Positions 10,122 through 22,160 of a stretch of DNA of 64,000 bases are shown here, piece after piece. The DNA lies in the NCBI GenBank assembly GCA_039720395.1, contig CM077822.1:24015267-24079266 (forward strand), in the 5' to 3' direction. This DNA is from Liquidambar formosana (Eukaryota > Streptophyta > Magnoliopsida > Saxifragales > Altingiaceae). The notes under the pieces are model-generated. The model saw only the letters and a program-made list of their open reading frames with translations. It was not told the DNA's origin and searched no databases. The number at the start of each line of letters is the position of its first letter. The stretch's first letter is position 1. The position numbers and the translations under genes are program-made.

Positions 10122-13100
10122 TTATGAAATTAAACCTATCCTCTTGAAGTGGTTTTGTAAAAATGTCTGCCAATTGATGGTCGGTACCAACAAATTCAAT
10201 TTCAACATCTCCTTTTTAACATGATCTCTTATAAAATGATGTCTAATTTCAATGTGTTTGGTGCGTGAGTGTTGAATGGGGTTCTTAGTTAGATTAATTG
10301 CACTTGTATTATCGTATTTTATGGGAATATGATCATAATGCAATCCAAAGTCTCAAGTTGTTGTTTCATATACAACACTTGTGCACAACAACTTCCGGCA
10401 GCTAAGTATTCGGCCTCGGCTGTGGAAAGAGCAATCGAAGTTTGTTTCTTGTTAAACCAAGAAACTAGGGAATGTCCAAAAAAGTGACAAGTCCCACTTG
10501 TGCTTTTGCGACCATCTTTGCATCCGACAAAGTCCGCATCGGAATAACTAAGCATGTCAAATGATGTGAATTTAGGATACCATATGCTAAGGTTAATTGT
10601 GCCACTTAGATATTTAAATATGTGTTTAACGGCAAGCATGTGAGATTCTTTAAGACATGATTGATATCTAGCACACAAACATACGCTATACATGATATTC
10701 GGTTTACTAGCAGTGAGATAAAGCAAACTATCAATCATATCTTGGTATTTCTTTTGATCCACGCATTTACCTTTCTCATCCTTCTCAAGTTTGATGGAGG
10801 TGCTCATTGGAGTGGCGAAATTCCTTCCATCTTCCAATCCATACTTCTTGATTAAATCTTTGACATATTTGGATTGATTTAAGAAGGTTCCTTCCTTTGT
10901 TTGCTTGATTTGTAGTCCAAGGAAGAAGTTAAGTTCGCTCATCATGCTCATTTCAAATTCTTGTTGCATGACTTTAGCAAAATCCTCACACAAACTTTTA
11001 TTAGTAGAACCAAAGATAATATCATCAACATATATTTGAATAATAAGTATGTCCTTATTAATGGTTTTGATAAAAAGTTTGGTGTCAAGTTTTCTTCTTT
11101 TAAAACCATTTTTGATTAGAAAACCACTAAGTCTTTCATACGAAGCTCTAGGAGCTTGTTTCAAACCATATAAAGCTTTTGATAATTTAAACATGTGGTT
11201 TGGAACTTCATGACTTTTTAAACCGGGAAGTTGTTCAACATAAACTTCCTCCTCAATAAAACCATTTAGAAAAGCATTCTTGACATCCATTTGAAATAAT
11301 TTGAAATCTTTATGACATGCAAATGCAATTAGCATCCTAATGGCTTTAAGTCTGGAAACCGGTGCATATGTCTCATCATAATCAATGCCTTCTTGTTGAT
11401 TGAAACCTTGGGCAACTAGACATGCCTTGTTTCTTACAATGGTACTCGATTCATCTTTCTTGTTTCTATAGACCCACTTGGTGCCTATTACACCATGGTC
11501 ATGTGGTCATGTGGTTTAGAAACCAAGGTCCAAACCTTGTTCCTTTCAAATTGGTTAAGCTCTTCTTGCATAGCTAGTATCCAAGATTCATCACTTTCAG
11601 CTTTATTTATATTCTTAGGTTCAATTTGAGATAAAAATGCAAGATGATCACATATATTTCTCATGGAAGAACGAATTCTTACCCCATGTGAGGGTTCACC
11701 TAAGATTTGATCCTTAGGATGATTCCTCACAAATTTCCAAGTTTTGGTGACATCCGAATGAAGTGGAATGTCTTCAATTTCTACTTCTTCTTCCGGTTTC
11801 TTGACTTCAATGATTTCATCTTCTTCCTTTTTTTTGCCTTTGTCTTGTGGGTCTTGCTTGTCATTAAGATTCAAGTTCTCAACTTGTTCTTGAAAGCTTG
11901 TTTCTACATCATCATTATCATCCACATTTCTCTTGGGAGTAAGAGGGTTAGTTTCATCAAATACAACATGCATAGATTCTTGAACGGTTAGTGTTCTCTT
12001 GTTAAACACTCTATATGCTTTACTCTTCATAGAATATCCAAGAAATACTCCTTCATCAGATTTAAAATCAAATTTAAAAAGTTTATCTCTATCATTTAAT
12101 ATAAAGCATTTACAACCAAAAACTTTAAAGTAACCTATGTTAGGTTTCTTATCATTCCATAATTCATAAGGAGTTTTACCAAGTTTAGATCTTAATAGCA
12201 CTTGATTCATAACATAACATGCAGTATTAATGGTCTCAGCCCAAAAATATTGAGAGAAAGAATATTCATTAAGCATGGTTCTAGACATTTCTTCAAGTGT
12301 TCTATTCTTTCTTTCAACCACACCATTTTGTTGAGGAGTTCTAGGAGCGGAAAAATTGTGACCAAAACCATTCTTATCACAATATTGTTCAATATCCTTA
12401 TTGACAAATTCACTCCCCCTATCACTCCTAACATGTGTAATGGTATAGCCTTTCTCATTTTGGACTCTTCTACAATATGTAACAAATGTAGCATGAGTCT
12501 CATCTTTATGTTCAAGGAAGAACACCTATGTATATCTAGAGTAGTCATCAACAATTACAAATGCATAGTGCTTTCCTCCAAGGCTTGCAATAGCAATAGG
12601 TCCAAATAAGTCTATATGAATAAGTTGCAAGGGTCTAGTAGTTGAAATATGAGATTTTGTTTTGAAGGAAGACTTGGTTTGTTTTCCAAATTGGCATGCA
12701 CTACAAACTCCATCTTTTGAAAATTTTGCTTTTGGTAAACCTCTTACAAGTTCATGCCTAGAAAGTTTTGAAATTAAATTCATGCTAGCATGTCCAAGTT
12801 TTGTATGCCATAACCAATGATTTTCATTTAAAGGGGAGAAGCAATGTACATTTTGTAATGCGATTTCTTCAAATTCTATAGCATAGATGTTACCAATCCT
12901 ATATGCAACAAATAGGGTCTTATCATCATCCTCAATTATGCATTTATTGGATTTAAAAGTAACTCTATAACCTTTATAACATAATTGACTAATGCTAAGG
13001 AGATTATACTTTAAACCATCAACTAATAAAACATTTTCAACACAAAGTGAGGAATTCTTACTAACCTTTCCAATGCCAATTATCTTACCCTTGGCATTGT

Positions 13101-13221
13101 CTCCAAATGTTACGTAGCTGCCATCCTTGGGCTTCAAATAGACGAATTTTGATCTATCACCCATCATGTGCCTTGAGCAACCGCTATCAAGAAACCATTT
13201 CTCATTGCTTGAAGACTTCAA
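10122..13221 (-). pseudogene. pol: copia pol: protease, integrase, reverse transcriptase, RNase H (broken)
   Basis: In order on the minus strand: an aspartic protease with WFLDSGCSRH near 13190; a GAG-pre-integrase segment with LWHTKLGHAS; and an integrase core with acidic residues in HIDLFGP, SDRGSEF and VVERKNR. Then come the start of RT, the RT body with NAFLNG and KLSKALYGLKQAPR, the catalytic YVDD (11021-11032), and RNase H with SYSDADFVGC and ALSTAEAEY. An in-frame TAG at 12526-12528 interrupts integrase. An 8-bp tandem duplication (GTCATGTG, 11498-11513) lies where the frame is lost before RT. A further frameshift near 10330 separates the RNase H tail (10122-10343). The enzyme would normally make and insert the element's DNA copy; here it cannot be made. 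Confidence 0.93.
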
Positions 13222-13227
13222 GCATAC

Positions 13228-14969
13228 CTACACAACAAGTTCAAATAACTTTCTTTGATACCCATACTTTCTTGGGTCCATAGGGTTAGCCATAGGAGGT
13301 AAGGTTTCCTTAACTACCCACACCTTCTTGGTGAAACCTTTAGGTCTTCTTCTCATGTTACAAGTGTAGATGTTATGTCCTTCCTTATTACAATAAGTAC
13401 ATGAGATTTTAGGTGTGCTAGCAACCTTAGGTTTAGGAAAGAAATTAATATAGGATTTTTGTTTAACATGTTCTTGATAACCAATCCCGGCCTTGTCAAA
13501 GCATCATCTTTGACTAGTTAATATCTTATCCAAGTTATCCCTTCCATTGGTGAACTTAGCCAAGTTATTAGTCAAGTCTTCAATCTTTTCTTTCAATGAA
13601 ATATTTTCACTTTCAAGACTAGATTGAGAGATGGTAGGGGGTGAGTCTATTTTGCTTTTCAATTCTAAGTTTTCATTTTTCAAAGCATTTAGTTCTTCTT
13701 GGAGAGATGAGATATTCTTTTTCAAATCATTGTTTTTGTGAGAAAATCTTTTTAATTCAAGAAAAGTGTTTTCAAGAGTATCTTGTAATTCTTCATAAGT
13801 AGGAGGTTCTTCTAGAAGATAATCAATAGAATTATGTTCGATTACCTCATCTTCTTTTGCCATGAGACAAAAGTTTGCAACCTCTTGATCGCAAGAAAGC
13901 TCCTCATTTTCTTCATCACTATTTGCTTCATCATCCCAAGTGACGGTGAAAGCCTTCTTCTTGAATTTTCTATTGTCCTTGAAGTTGTTGTTGTTGTGAC
14001 TCATTTTGTTGTAGTTGTTGTTGAGTTGAGGACAATTTATCTTGATATACCCGGGCTTCTTGCATTCAAAGCACACTTGAGGTTCTCTATTTGAAGTCTC
14101 TCCTCTATTTGAAATCCTTTTGGAGGAGTCACCCTTATTGAATCTCCTTCCTTGATTTCTTCTAGAAAAGAACTTTTTGAGCTTGTGAGATATAAAAGCA
14201 ATGTCTTCATCTTCTTCATTCTCACACTCTTCACTTGGTGGTTCTTCTTCATCTTGTGAGGCTTTGAGAGCCATGCTCTTAGATGTCTTCCCTTCATCAA
14301 TTTCACGAGCTTTGAATGCGAGTTCTTGTGTGACTAGATTGCCATCAAGATCACTCAAGGTCATTAATGATAGCTCCTTTGATTGAAGTAGAGTAGTGGT
14401 GAGGACATCCCATTGCTTAAGCAAGCTCCTAAGAATTTTTCTCACCAATTCAGAGTTAGTGTAAATCTTTCCAAGAGAACTCAAAGGATTAATAATAGCA
14501 TTAAATCTAGCAAACATGTCTCTAATAGATTCATCCTTTTTCATTTTGAACATTTCATATTCACAAACAAGCATGTTGATTTTTGCTTCTTTTACTTGAG
14601 ATGTTCCTTCATAGGTGACCTCTAATGTATCCCATATCTCTTTGGCACTAGTGCATCTAGAGATTTTGCTAAACTCATCATTAGTTAAAGCACAATATAG
14701 TAAGCCAATGGCTTTAGAATTAAGTTCAAGGGACTTATGATCAATTGTGGTGTATTCTTGTGGTAATTTGGGAAGTGTAACTCCATCTACCACTTTAGTA
14801 GGATCAAAGGACCCTTAAAGGTGATATTCCATAGCTCATAGCTAGTGGATTGAATAAAAATTTGCATTCTAATTTTTCAGAAATTATATAGAGATCCATC
14901 TCCATTGAAAAGAGGTGGTCTATTGGACGATTGTCCTTCGGTGAATCCATTACCACTATAATTGGCCAT
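13228..14969 (-). pseudogene. gag: copia gag with two zinc knuckles (broken)
   Basis: The probable start is the ATG at 14969 (MANYSGNGF), just inside the PBS. The same frame continues into pol, so this was one gag-pol polyprotein. A TGA at 14877-14879, codon 31, sits where a Trp is usual. A frame change follows near 14805-14812, and TGA at 13504-13506 and TAG at 13228-13230 interrupt the rest. The longest intact piece (13504-14793) has the UBN2-type gag domain, then a coiled-coil region. The first zinc knuckle (14032-14073) has Tyr in place of the metal-binding His (CFECKKPGYIKINC). The second (13360-13401) is a complete CX2CX4HX4C. Gag normally forms the particle that packages the RNA. Confidence 0.9.
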
Positions 14970-15010
14970 ATCGTTCCTCGCAAGACAAATATGTCAAATG
15001 TAAGAGGTTG

Positions 15011-15024
15011 GGTTCTGATACCAA
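15011..15024 (-). other. primer binding site, initiator tRNA-Met
   Basis: The minus strand reads TTGGTATCAGAACC directly inside the 5' LTR. This matches the 3' end of plant initiator tRNA-Met (TGGTATCAGAGC) except near its end. Confidence 0.88.
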
Positions 15025-15025
15025 T

Positions 15026-16351
15026 TGTTGTCCCAAGTAAATAACCATAGACAGGGGTGAATAGGGTTATAGGCCAAATTAAAAATTAATAGCAATCTCA
15101 AAATCAAATTATTGCAAACAAGAATGAATATAAGAATATGCAATAATAAAGAGATTAAGGGAAAGAGAATGCAAACGATGTTAACGAGGTTCGGCCTCCC
15201 GCCTACATCCTCGCCTCAAGAGCTCGCTTGAGGATTCACCAATCCACTATCACTCTCTTTCAAGGTGGAGTAGCAAACTTTTACAAATCAAGTGTTCTTC
15301 ACCAACACTTAGCCAAAAATACACTTCTCAAGTGCTTACAAGTGAGGGTTCACACAACCCTTTAATACAAAGTGTTTGGAAATGATTTTGTGCTTAAAGA
15401 AAGCTCTCTCAAAGAGTAGATACACAGAAATTGAAAGCACACTCAGCTATTGATTGATTTCAATGAATACTCACAAGAGAAATTAGGGCTTGTAATTCAT
15501 TTTCTTGTTTGTAGCTTAATGAATGCTCATAAATGAGCTCAAGGCTTGTATTTATACACAAAGAGTCCAAAATAGCCGTTCTGTAGCAATAAATGCCGGG
15601 AAAGGGAGTTTAGTGGGTATTAAATGCTTCAAAAGTCCGTTATAAAACTAGCCGTTAGACTTCTGCCCGAGGATTTCAGCCGGCTGAAACATCTTTCAGT
15701 CGTCTGAAACTTCCCTTTCAACTATCTGAATAAGGCTGCTGAGGTTTCCAGAGAGGGTCACATATGGAATTTAAGGATCATCCTTTTCAGCCATCTGAAC
15801 AACACTTTCAGCCGGCTTAAAGTGGATTTTCAGCCGGCTTAAACAGCCGTTTGAAAATTCTAGAAAGCTGATTTTACAAAGGGGTCATATTCAGCCTGCT
15901 GAACAATTTCAGCCTGCTGAAACATCATTTTCAGCCAGCTGAAACACTGTTTCAGCCGTCTGAAAATCTCTGTTTTCAAACTTGAAATTTTCACAAACTC
16001 TAGTTTGAAAGTGAATAGCTTAGGCTATTGAATTTATCAATTTTTGCAAAGTTTTAAGCCCTTAAAAAGTTGTGTGAGCAAGGATTGAAAATAATCTTAC
16101 AATAATTTCCTAAAATTCTCACTCATAGACTTGTGATTAATCTTGAAAGATCTTGAATAATAAATGGATCCTTTTGCTCTGTTTTCATATGATCTTGTGC
16201 TTTGTTTGCTTTTGCAAATTGATCCTTGATTATGTGGCTTTGATACCTGTCAAGATTCTTCACTTTAAATGTTCATTTCATTAGTCCTTAAACATCTTAT
16301 TATGTATTGTTACCATCAAAACCGTGGGGGATAAAACCATTTAGGTCAACA
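15026..16351 (-). repeat. 5' LTR of the copia element
   Basis: This 1326-bp copy pairs with 7700-8977 and adjoins the PBS. On the minus strand the U3 palindrome cluster (15965-15673) is followed by TATAAATA (15557-15549). The LTR is 48 bp longer than its partner, mainly from extra palindromes. Confidence 0.95.
15549..15965 (-). promoter_or_regulatory. U3 palindrome cluster and TATA box of the 5' LTR
   Basis: Roughly a dozen TTTCAGCCGGCTGAAA-like motifs lie between 15673 and 15965, upstream (minus sense) of the TATA box at 15557-15549. Examples include TTTCAGCCGGCTGAAAC, TTTCAGTCGTCTGAAAC and TTTCAGCCAGCTGAAAC. This is the promoter-bearing LTR, so the cluster is in enhancer position. The role is inferred. 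Confidence 0.7.
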
Positions 16352-16356
16352 TCCCC

Positions 16357-17201
16357 TTTCTTTCAAAAGCTTTCAAAAAGCATCCTTTTCTTTATCCATA
16401 CCTCTTACTTCAAAAGTCTTGAGTTCTCTAAGAATCCAAAGTGAATTCACACTTGATACTAATTCATTAAAAATGGAATCACATCATTTCCATCTTTTCA
16501 TAAAGGATTGACTTTTACCACTGCAAGATAGGGATACTTTCCCTTGGAGTTAATCAATTTGACCTAAAATACCGCTGAGAAGGAAGGTGAATTTGTGGTC
16601 TTTTCAAGAGGTTCTCACTTACAAAACCTTAAGGCGTACTTTCCAAAAACATCAACACTTTCAAAAAGACTTTGTTCCGAATGCCTTTAAGGATCTCTTT
16701 TCAAATAACAGAATTCATCACCCTTCAAAGGGTATTCTATATAAAATTATTCGTATAGGAAATCAATAATATCAAAAGGGATTTTAATCAGAAACATCGT
16801 CAAAATCGGGAACCGTTGGATTCCAATGGGCGATGTGGGGTGCCTCACACCTTCCCCACTCGTAACCAAACCCCCTTACCCTCAATCTTTAGTCTCACAG
16901 ACCACTAGAAGTTATTCAATTTCTAAACGGACCTCAAATGGACCCGTTTGATGATAAGGCCTCAAATGGACTTATTTTGGGATCTTAGATGACCCAACTT
17001 CCTAATCAACCATAGGATGTCCAATCACGTCCTCAAACCCTGATCCATAGCCTTGATAGTTCTAGATATGCTCGCATGCCTAGGTCGGTTAAGGCGCCCT
17101 TGAATTGAACTCAACACACACCCAACAACCAGAAACGGATGACCCGTGGGTCGTCCCATCTTAGGAAGATCACCCTTCCTTCCTTTTTTGGGGTAGCGAC
17201 A
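16357..17201 (+). other. right end of the Tat-like LTR, no gene
   Basis: This continues the sequence broken at 7694 by the copia element, with the same ttcaaaaag-type repeats across the gap. It ends in ggggtagcgaca before a TA microsatellite. No coding potential was seen. Confidence 0.5.
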
Positions 17202-17225
17202 ATATATATATATATATATATATAT
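17202..17225. repeat. (TA)n microsatellite
   Basis: A run of about twelve TA dinucleotides lies exactly at the right edge of the Tat-like LTR. Confidence 0.95.
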
Positions 17226-20212
17226 GTCTGTTGGAAACAGATGTTATGTGATTTTATTCTAGTCCCTCTTCTTCTCTTTGTTTCATCTCTCTGGCAACTA
17301 TCACCATAGCCATAGAACTTAGAGTGTGAATAAATTTTGGGGAGACTCTGGTAACCTTCCACATTGACACATGGGTGCATCATCAAAATTCGTGATTGTG
17401 TGGGACTTGTAATCTAAGTGCAAAGATCTGATTCGTTTCCATTGAGGTATTCTGTATACCTATATTCTTATAGAAATATAACATTTGCCAAATCAAAAGA
17501 TGTTCCTCTTAAGAGTTACAATTTGGTCTCGTAAGATGTATTCGTATTACCATGGGATTGTCACGGGGCTAAATTTTCAACCCAAATTTTTAGCCTAGTG
17601 CGGCGCCAAGCAACAACTGTCTAGCCAGCCAACTTGAATTTCCCCGCACAAACAATGAGGTTTTTGAAAGAATGTAAGGCAACATAGTACACACACAAGG
17701 CCACACGAGTTTTTGGGCACTTTGCCCAACCTTTTCTCTATTAACTCAAATAGATTACAAAGGAAAACCAACCTTGGTACAGCCCACATCCCATGGCCTA
17801 CTGCTGTACCAAGCATGCCCTTAAATAGGCATAAGAATTAACCAACTAGCAGTTACAACCCAACTGCATAGGCAAAAATTTGTTGTTGACACCCCCAACA
17901 GCCTAAGGTATACTGTTGGCATCCCCAACAGCCAAGGAAAGCAGCACCAATAAAACAAAGCCACATTGCATAGCAGTTATCAAACTGCCATGTTGAGATG
18001 TCCAGCCAACCGCCCACAACTGCCCTTGCCCAGCCAAGCAATGCCTTCACATGTCTGCTGCACACATTGGCTTTCCTCACAAAACAGCCACAATTGCTGT
18101 TAACTGCCAAGCCACATGCTGCCTGCTCATTCCACTTTGGAAGTAGAGAAGTGTTTGGGGGAGACAGGGGTGTAGTGTGCCCTTGTTGCTTCATGGTGCA
18201 TTGTCTTTCACTTTCAATTTATTTATGGGATTTATACCTGTATTGGGGGACAAAGGGCACCTTTTTTAATTGTAAAAAAAGGTTACAACTGGGGTTGTAA
18301 TTCTTTGACCGATTTGTCTAATAAACTGATCCAAATCTGAGGTCCCAATGGAGTTGTCCAAATAACCCCTCAAGTTTGGATATGAAGTGATGTCTGAAGT
18401 TTGTTTGTTTGGGAATTTAGAAAATCAGATTAGGTTGGTCTATCTTTGTTTTTTTTTTATTATTTTTTATTCATTTATTTTTTAATAAATCATATTTCCA
18501 GTTTGTTAAAAAATAAAATTTATGCCTTGTTTTTATGCATATGGTCCAATAGATTTATACAAAAAAGGAACTTACCAATCACGAGTACTAAAAATTTAAA
18601 CTTGATTAGACTCATATTCAACTGGTCGGGTTTTTATGTTTCCCAGACAGCTTCTAGATTTGGACTCAAGCATCGTTTTATATATGAATATGATTCCATT
18701 TTAATTTAGCACTTGAGCTTGACTGCAAACCTATCAGACCTTCCTCTTCCTGCCCATCTCAAACCAAAATTATAAGAATTCTCTTTTCATTCTAGAATTT
18801 CATGAATGCCTCACATAACTTCCCAGGCTTTTTGAAGAGCAATATACCTTTTAGATTTTTGTCAACAATGTGGAGATAACTTGGTTCCTTCTTCATTTGA
18901 AATCAAAATGACCCTTATATTTCCTATTAGTTTTCAATAATTTTTTGTTCTAAACTTATAATACCCTCTTTTTTATTTTTGGGTATTTTTGGAGGGGAAA
19001 TTTTTTGACGAAAATCATTTCCTATACTATTCAAATGATGCACACTATCTTGAATTCCAACTTGCCAAAATACAACCAAGTTTGATTGGAATCCAAGTAG
19101 AAAAATTATTTCTTTTGCCTGATAAATTCGCTTACGTAAGTTTAGGCTAATTACAAACCATAGATCATTGGAATGGAAAAGATATCATGCTCTCAATATT
19201 TAGGGGTATTTATTTATTTTTTGGTTCATATTCTTAGTCATATTTGTACCTTTTTTTTTTTCTTGATGCTATGAGGTAGGATTGAAGTTACTGTCCTGGA
19301 AATTAGTTGCAGTCTAGCTGGTTAAGATCGACATGCAACCTTAAATCAGCTCCTAATGTGACCTCCATGAATACATGACCTTTAGGACTAGCCGTGATTG
19401 GTGCCAAACACAGTCTAAAGAATCAAGATCAGTGCCCCTGCAGGTGGTCCCACTGCCCACTTTGTAGTGCCACTCTGCCCACGTTATTGACTCAAAACTC
19501 GCGCCGTTACCTGAATTGGAAAAAGGCTTGGCAAGGAAGCCAAGACTGCTTTTTCCTCGTATTCTCTTCTCACTTTGCTTTCATTTCTCCAAAAGAAAAC
19601 GTTACCAAAGTTATTCATCCTACTTATTTGGTTGATACATAGAAAACACCCTCATGTAGTTCATCACCTAATCAGATTGGTGGGAGGAATTTTTCTTTTA
19701 ACCATTCTTGTTCATGTCAAAATGTCAAATGGATGGCTATACCCAAAGAATCTGTTTTTTGTGATCAGGGTTCATTACTTTTAAGTGGTCCTGGGACTAG
19801 TGATGGGTCCTTTCAACCTGCCCATGTATTAACTTGTTTTAAGGGGTTTCATACTTAAAAACTTGCCAGCCAAACAATGCTTCTTTGAGCCAGTGTGACT
19901 TTCCATTGTGGCACCCATGCTCGGGATGGCCGATAAAGTAGAATAAAATGAAGTAAAATTGTAGATTAGCAATGAGCAGGTGATATTACATTATATCAAA
20001 CCCAAGTTTGGACTTGAAGTTACAGATTTAAGATTGTCTCAATTTTGACAACCTAGTGCTGACCCAGTTAATTTGTTTGAATTCTATGTTATGGGCAGGG
20101 AAAAAGAAATAGATTCACCCTTAACTTGAACTATATTTTTTTTATGAAATTATTCAAGCACTTGTTACTTTTGACATGCATAATGACTAATGCCTAATGG
20201 TTCTAATTTCAG
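17226..20212. other. non-coding stretch; possible LTR fragment at about 17565-18340
   Basis: No exon could be supported on either strand. The part from tgtcacggggctaaatttt (about 17563) to about 18340 looks like retrotransposon LTR sequence by its start and composition. It contains a short duplicated segment around caccccc/catccccaacagcc (17889-17935). I could not find a matching end or target duplication. If the 3' exon at 20213 belongs to a multi-exon gene, this stretch is probably intron or displaced upstream sequence. Confidence 0.4.
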
Positions 20213-20465
20213 CACGGCTGGAGGGACTACCCCAACTACACCATCGACGACACCAACTACATATGTGCCAACACCACCAGGAACTACTCCAGTCTATGAT
20301 AATGGTGGCGCTGGAGGACTGTCTCCAGGACTGAATCCGGGCCCTGTTACACCTAGCACATACAATTCCAAGGCTTCTATGGAGCCTGCAGTAACTACAA
20401 TCTTAACAACCGCCTCTTCCTTCCTCGCTCTCATATTCAGTCTTGAACCATTTTTGATATTTTAA
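20213..20465 (+). CDS. 3'-terminal exon of a probable GPI-anchored X8 (PDCB-like) wall protein
   Basis: A 3' splice site (ttctaatttcag) precedes an open frame entered at the third base of a codon. It runs 84 codons to TAA at 20463-20465. The peptide starts with a Thr/Pro-rich linker (TTPTTPSTTPTT, then VPTPPGTTPV), then a Gly/Pro segment. It ends in a small-residue site (NSKAS) followed by about 20 hydrophobic residues, as in a GPI-attachment signal. Such tails are usual in X8-domain proteins such as plasmodesmata callose-binding proteins and in beta-1,3-glucanase-like proteins. The X8 domain with its six cysteines should be in upstream exons, but none was found between 17202 and 20212. The gene may have been cut off by retrotransposon insertion or may have a very long intron. 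Other GPI-anchored arabinogalactan-type proteins are possible. Confidence 0.45.
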
Positions 20466-21328
20466 GCTGGGAGACGGTCCTAGTTTAGGTGGAGCAGAGG
20501 CTTTATGCAGTTTTGTTAGAAATTGGAGCTTACATTGTTTAGTGCTCTCAAGTTTTCTTGCATACCAGTTGATATTTGGTGGTTTTGTTAATTATTTTGT
20601 TGTGAAAGGGATTTCGGCAGGGGTTGATGTTGCCTAGCTAGGAGAAGCTAATTTAGATAAACATGTCAAAGCTAGGTTTAACTTGAATATAGTCCAACCT
20701 CTGTAGGTCCTCTCATAAATTCAGTCTAATGGTTCAAATTAGTTCTGATACTCTCTCTCTCTCTCTCTCTCTCTCTTTTTGGTCTGACACTAGGATTGTG
20801 CATTGAATTTTCCTTAATGGTTTGATTCTAGCTTATAAACATAACCAATCTTGGCCCCCATCCATACAAATGCTTATAAACCAATTGAAGATGGCATATC
20901 ATTTATATTCCCATGAAGTTTACAATATTTCTATGATAAAAATTCTATATATGAAATTATTCATTAAAAAGAGAAGACAAAAAATTAATGACGACCATAG
21001 GCTCCGAAATCTGCTTCACAGGGATCTCTACGTAGGGCTAGCATATCTTTTGGTGCCTAAATGTCACTGAAAAATAAAGCAAAAGACTTCTTTAAGAGAG
21101 TTAATTATTTCTTTCAATTGTAAAGACAACATATAAAAGAGCAATGATAATCTCTATTAAATATTTTTTTGTTACTTCTTGTACAAGGAGACTTCTCATT
21201 TAGGCTTTTGGGCAAATAAAAGTTGACTCATTAAACATAATGAGATCATTTGTCTTTATGCATTATAATGACATGTTAAAATTCCCCAATTCTCAGTTTG
21301 CTGCAACTGTGAAAAGATAGCCCATTTG
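20466..21328. other. intergenic; 3' flank of the terminal exon
   Basis: Probable 3' UTR and intergenic DNA. It has a (CT)n microsatellite at about 20751-20776. No further gene is seen. Confidence 0.5.
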
Positions 21329-22160
21329 TAGGCGTGGCAATCGGGTGGGTTTGGGCGGGTTTAAATAGGTTTAGTCATAATATCACCCAAACCCAACCCA
21401 ATCCATTTACATGAGAACCTATTTAAGCAAAACCCAAATTGACCCATTTATTGCAAGTAGAAACCCATCCCAACCCGCATACCTCTGTTGACCTGTTTAA
21501 AACGTTAATTGGGCTCGTGGATCTACTTCCAACATTGGGTGACTTTGCATTATAATTTTTTTTGTTTTTTTACTCAAAAAATAAAGAAAAAAACATTTGT
21601 CTATTATTTTTGCTACTTTTATCCGCAACAACTCATTTCTAGATCTCTAAAATATAAAATCTCAAGGTTGACCCAAACCCATTTTAATTAGGTCATGACC
21701 CAGATTTTTTATAAAAAAAAAAAAGAAGAAAATTTCCAACTACTATAGCATTTCAGTTTCAAATCTACCAAAAATACCAAATTCAAAAAATAAAAAAATA
21801 TATAAAAGAGAAACATTGAAAACCTGAAGGGCATTTTTAGATCCCTAGCCTTCAGGTAAATGTGCTCATTTCATTATTAAATGTTTATTAAAGGGCACTT
21901 TCATTTCATTTACAACCCAATTTTATTAATTGGGTTGTAAATTTGCTTATTTCATTTTCAGCTAAACATTTCATTTTTAGATCCTATCAGGTTTGTTTTT
22001 CACCCAACAATTTTTAAGTAAACCCGATTAGACCCAATTATTAGTTGGGCTCCTTATGGATACCCATTTACAACACAATTAATAAAATTACCGTGCACAC
22101 CTATTTAACTTAGACGGGCTTGGGTGGGTTCATGGGTTTGGGTACAAATTGCTAGCCCTA
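21329..22160. mobile_element. non-autonomous hAT-type element, TSD cccatttg
   Basis: An 832-bp element has an exact 8-bp target duplication cccatttg (21321-21328 and 22161-22168). The terminal inverted repeats are TAGGCGTGGCAAT (left) and TAGGGCTAGCAAT (right, complement). Subterminal sequence is rich in gggtttgggcgggtt on the left and its near complement on the right. Target size and ends fit the hAT superfamily. No transposase is present. Confidence 0.88.

Larger units (their letters stand above)
7700..16351 (-). mobile_element. complete but inactive Ty1/copia (Sirevirus-type) retrotransposon
   Basis: An 8652-bp element is flanked by the 5-bp duplication tcccc (7695-7699 and 16352-16356). 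Both LTRs start and end TGTTG...CAACA in + coordinates. Read on the minus strand the order is 5' LTR, PBS for initiator tRNA-Met, gag, protease, integrase, reverse transcriptase, RNase H, accessory ORF, PPT, 3' LTR. The protease-integrase-RT order defines Ty1/copia. The AAAAAGGGGGAGAT polypurine tract, long LTRs, two gag zinc knuckles and an extra ORF after pol fit the Sirevirus lineage. The coding region is dead, with four in-frame stops and at least three frameshifts. Both LTRs differ in the number of palindromes they carry. Confidence 0.95.
1995..17201 (+). mobile_element. probable solo LTR of a Tat/Ogre-like Ty3 element, split by two insertions
   Basis: The proposed ends are imperfect inverted repeats: TGTCCTACCCC at 1995 and GGGGTAGCGACA ending at 17201. 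Removing the two nested elements and their target duplications leaves about 5.3 kb, in the range known for Ogre-type LTRs. A TATA-like TTTAAATAG lies near 5419. The right part (16800-17201) holds the gtgcctcacaccttcccc and ggggtagcgac motifs I associate with Tat/Ogre LTR 3' regions. No clear 5-bp target duplication is seen (cacat left, atata right), but the right flank is a TA microsatellite that could have erased it. No internal coding region of this family is present. Family and left end are inference. Confidence 0.4.

Noticed and set aside
11707..12609. Plus-strand open frames inside the copia element
   Set aside because: They are antisense shadows of the integrase and linker coding region on the minus strand.
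17595..18300. Cys-rich open frames as missing X8 exons of the 20213 gene
   Set aside because: Cysteine spacing does not fit the X8 domain, splice sites do not fit, and the region looks like LTR sequence.
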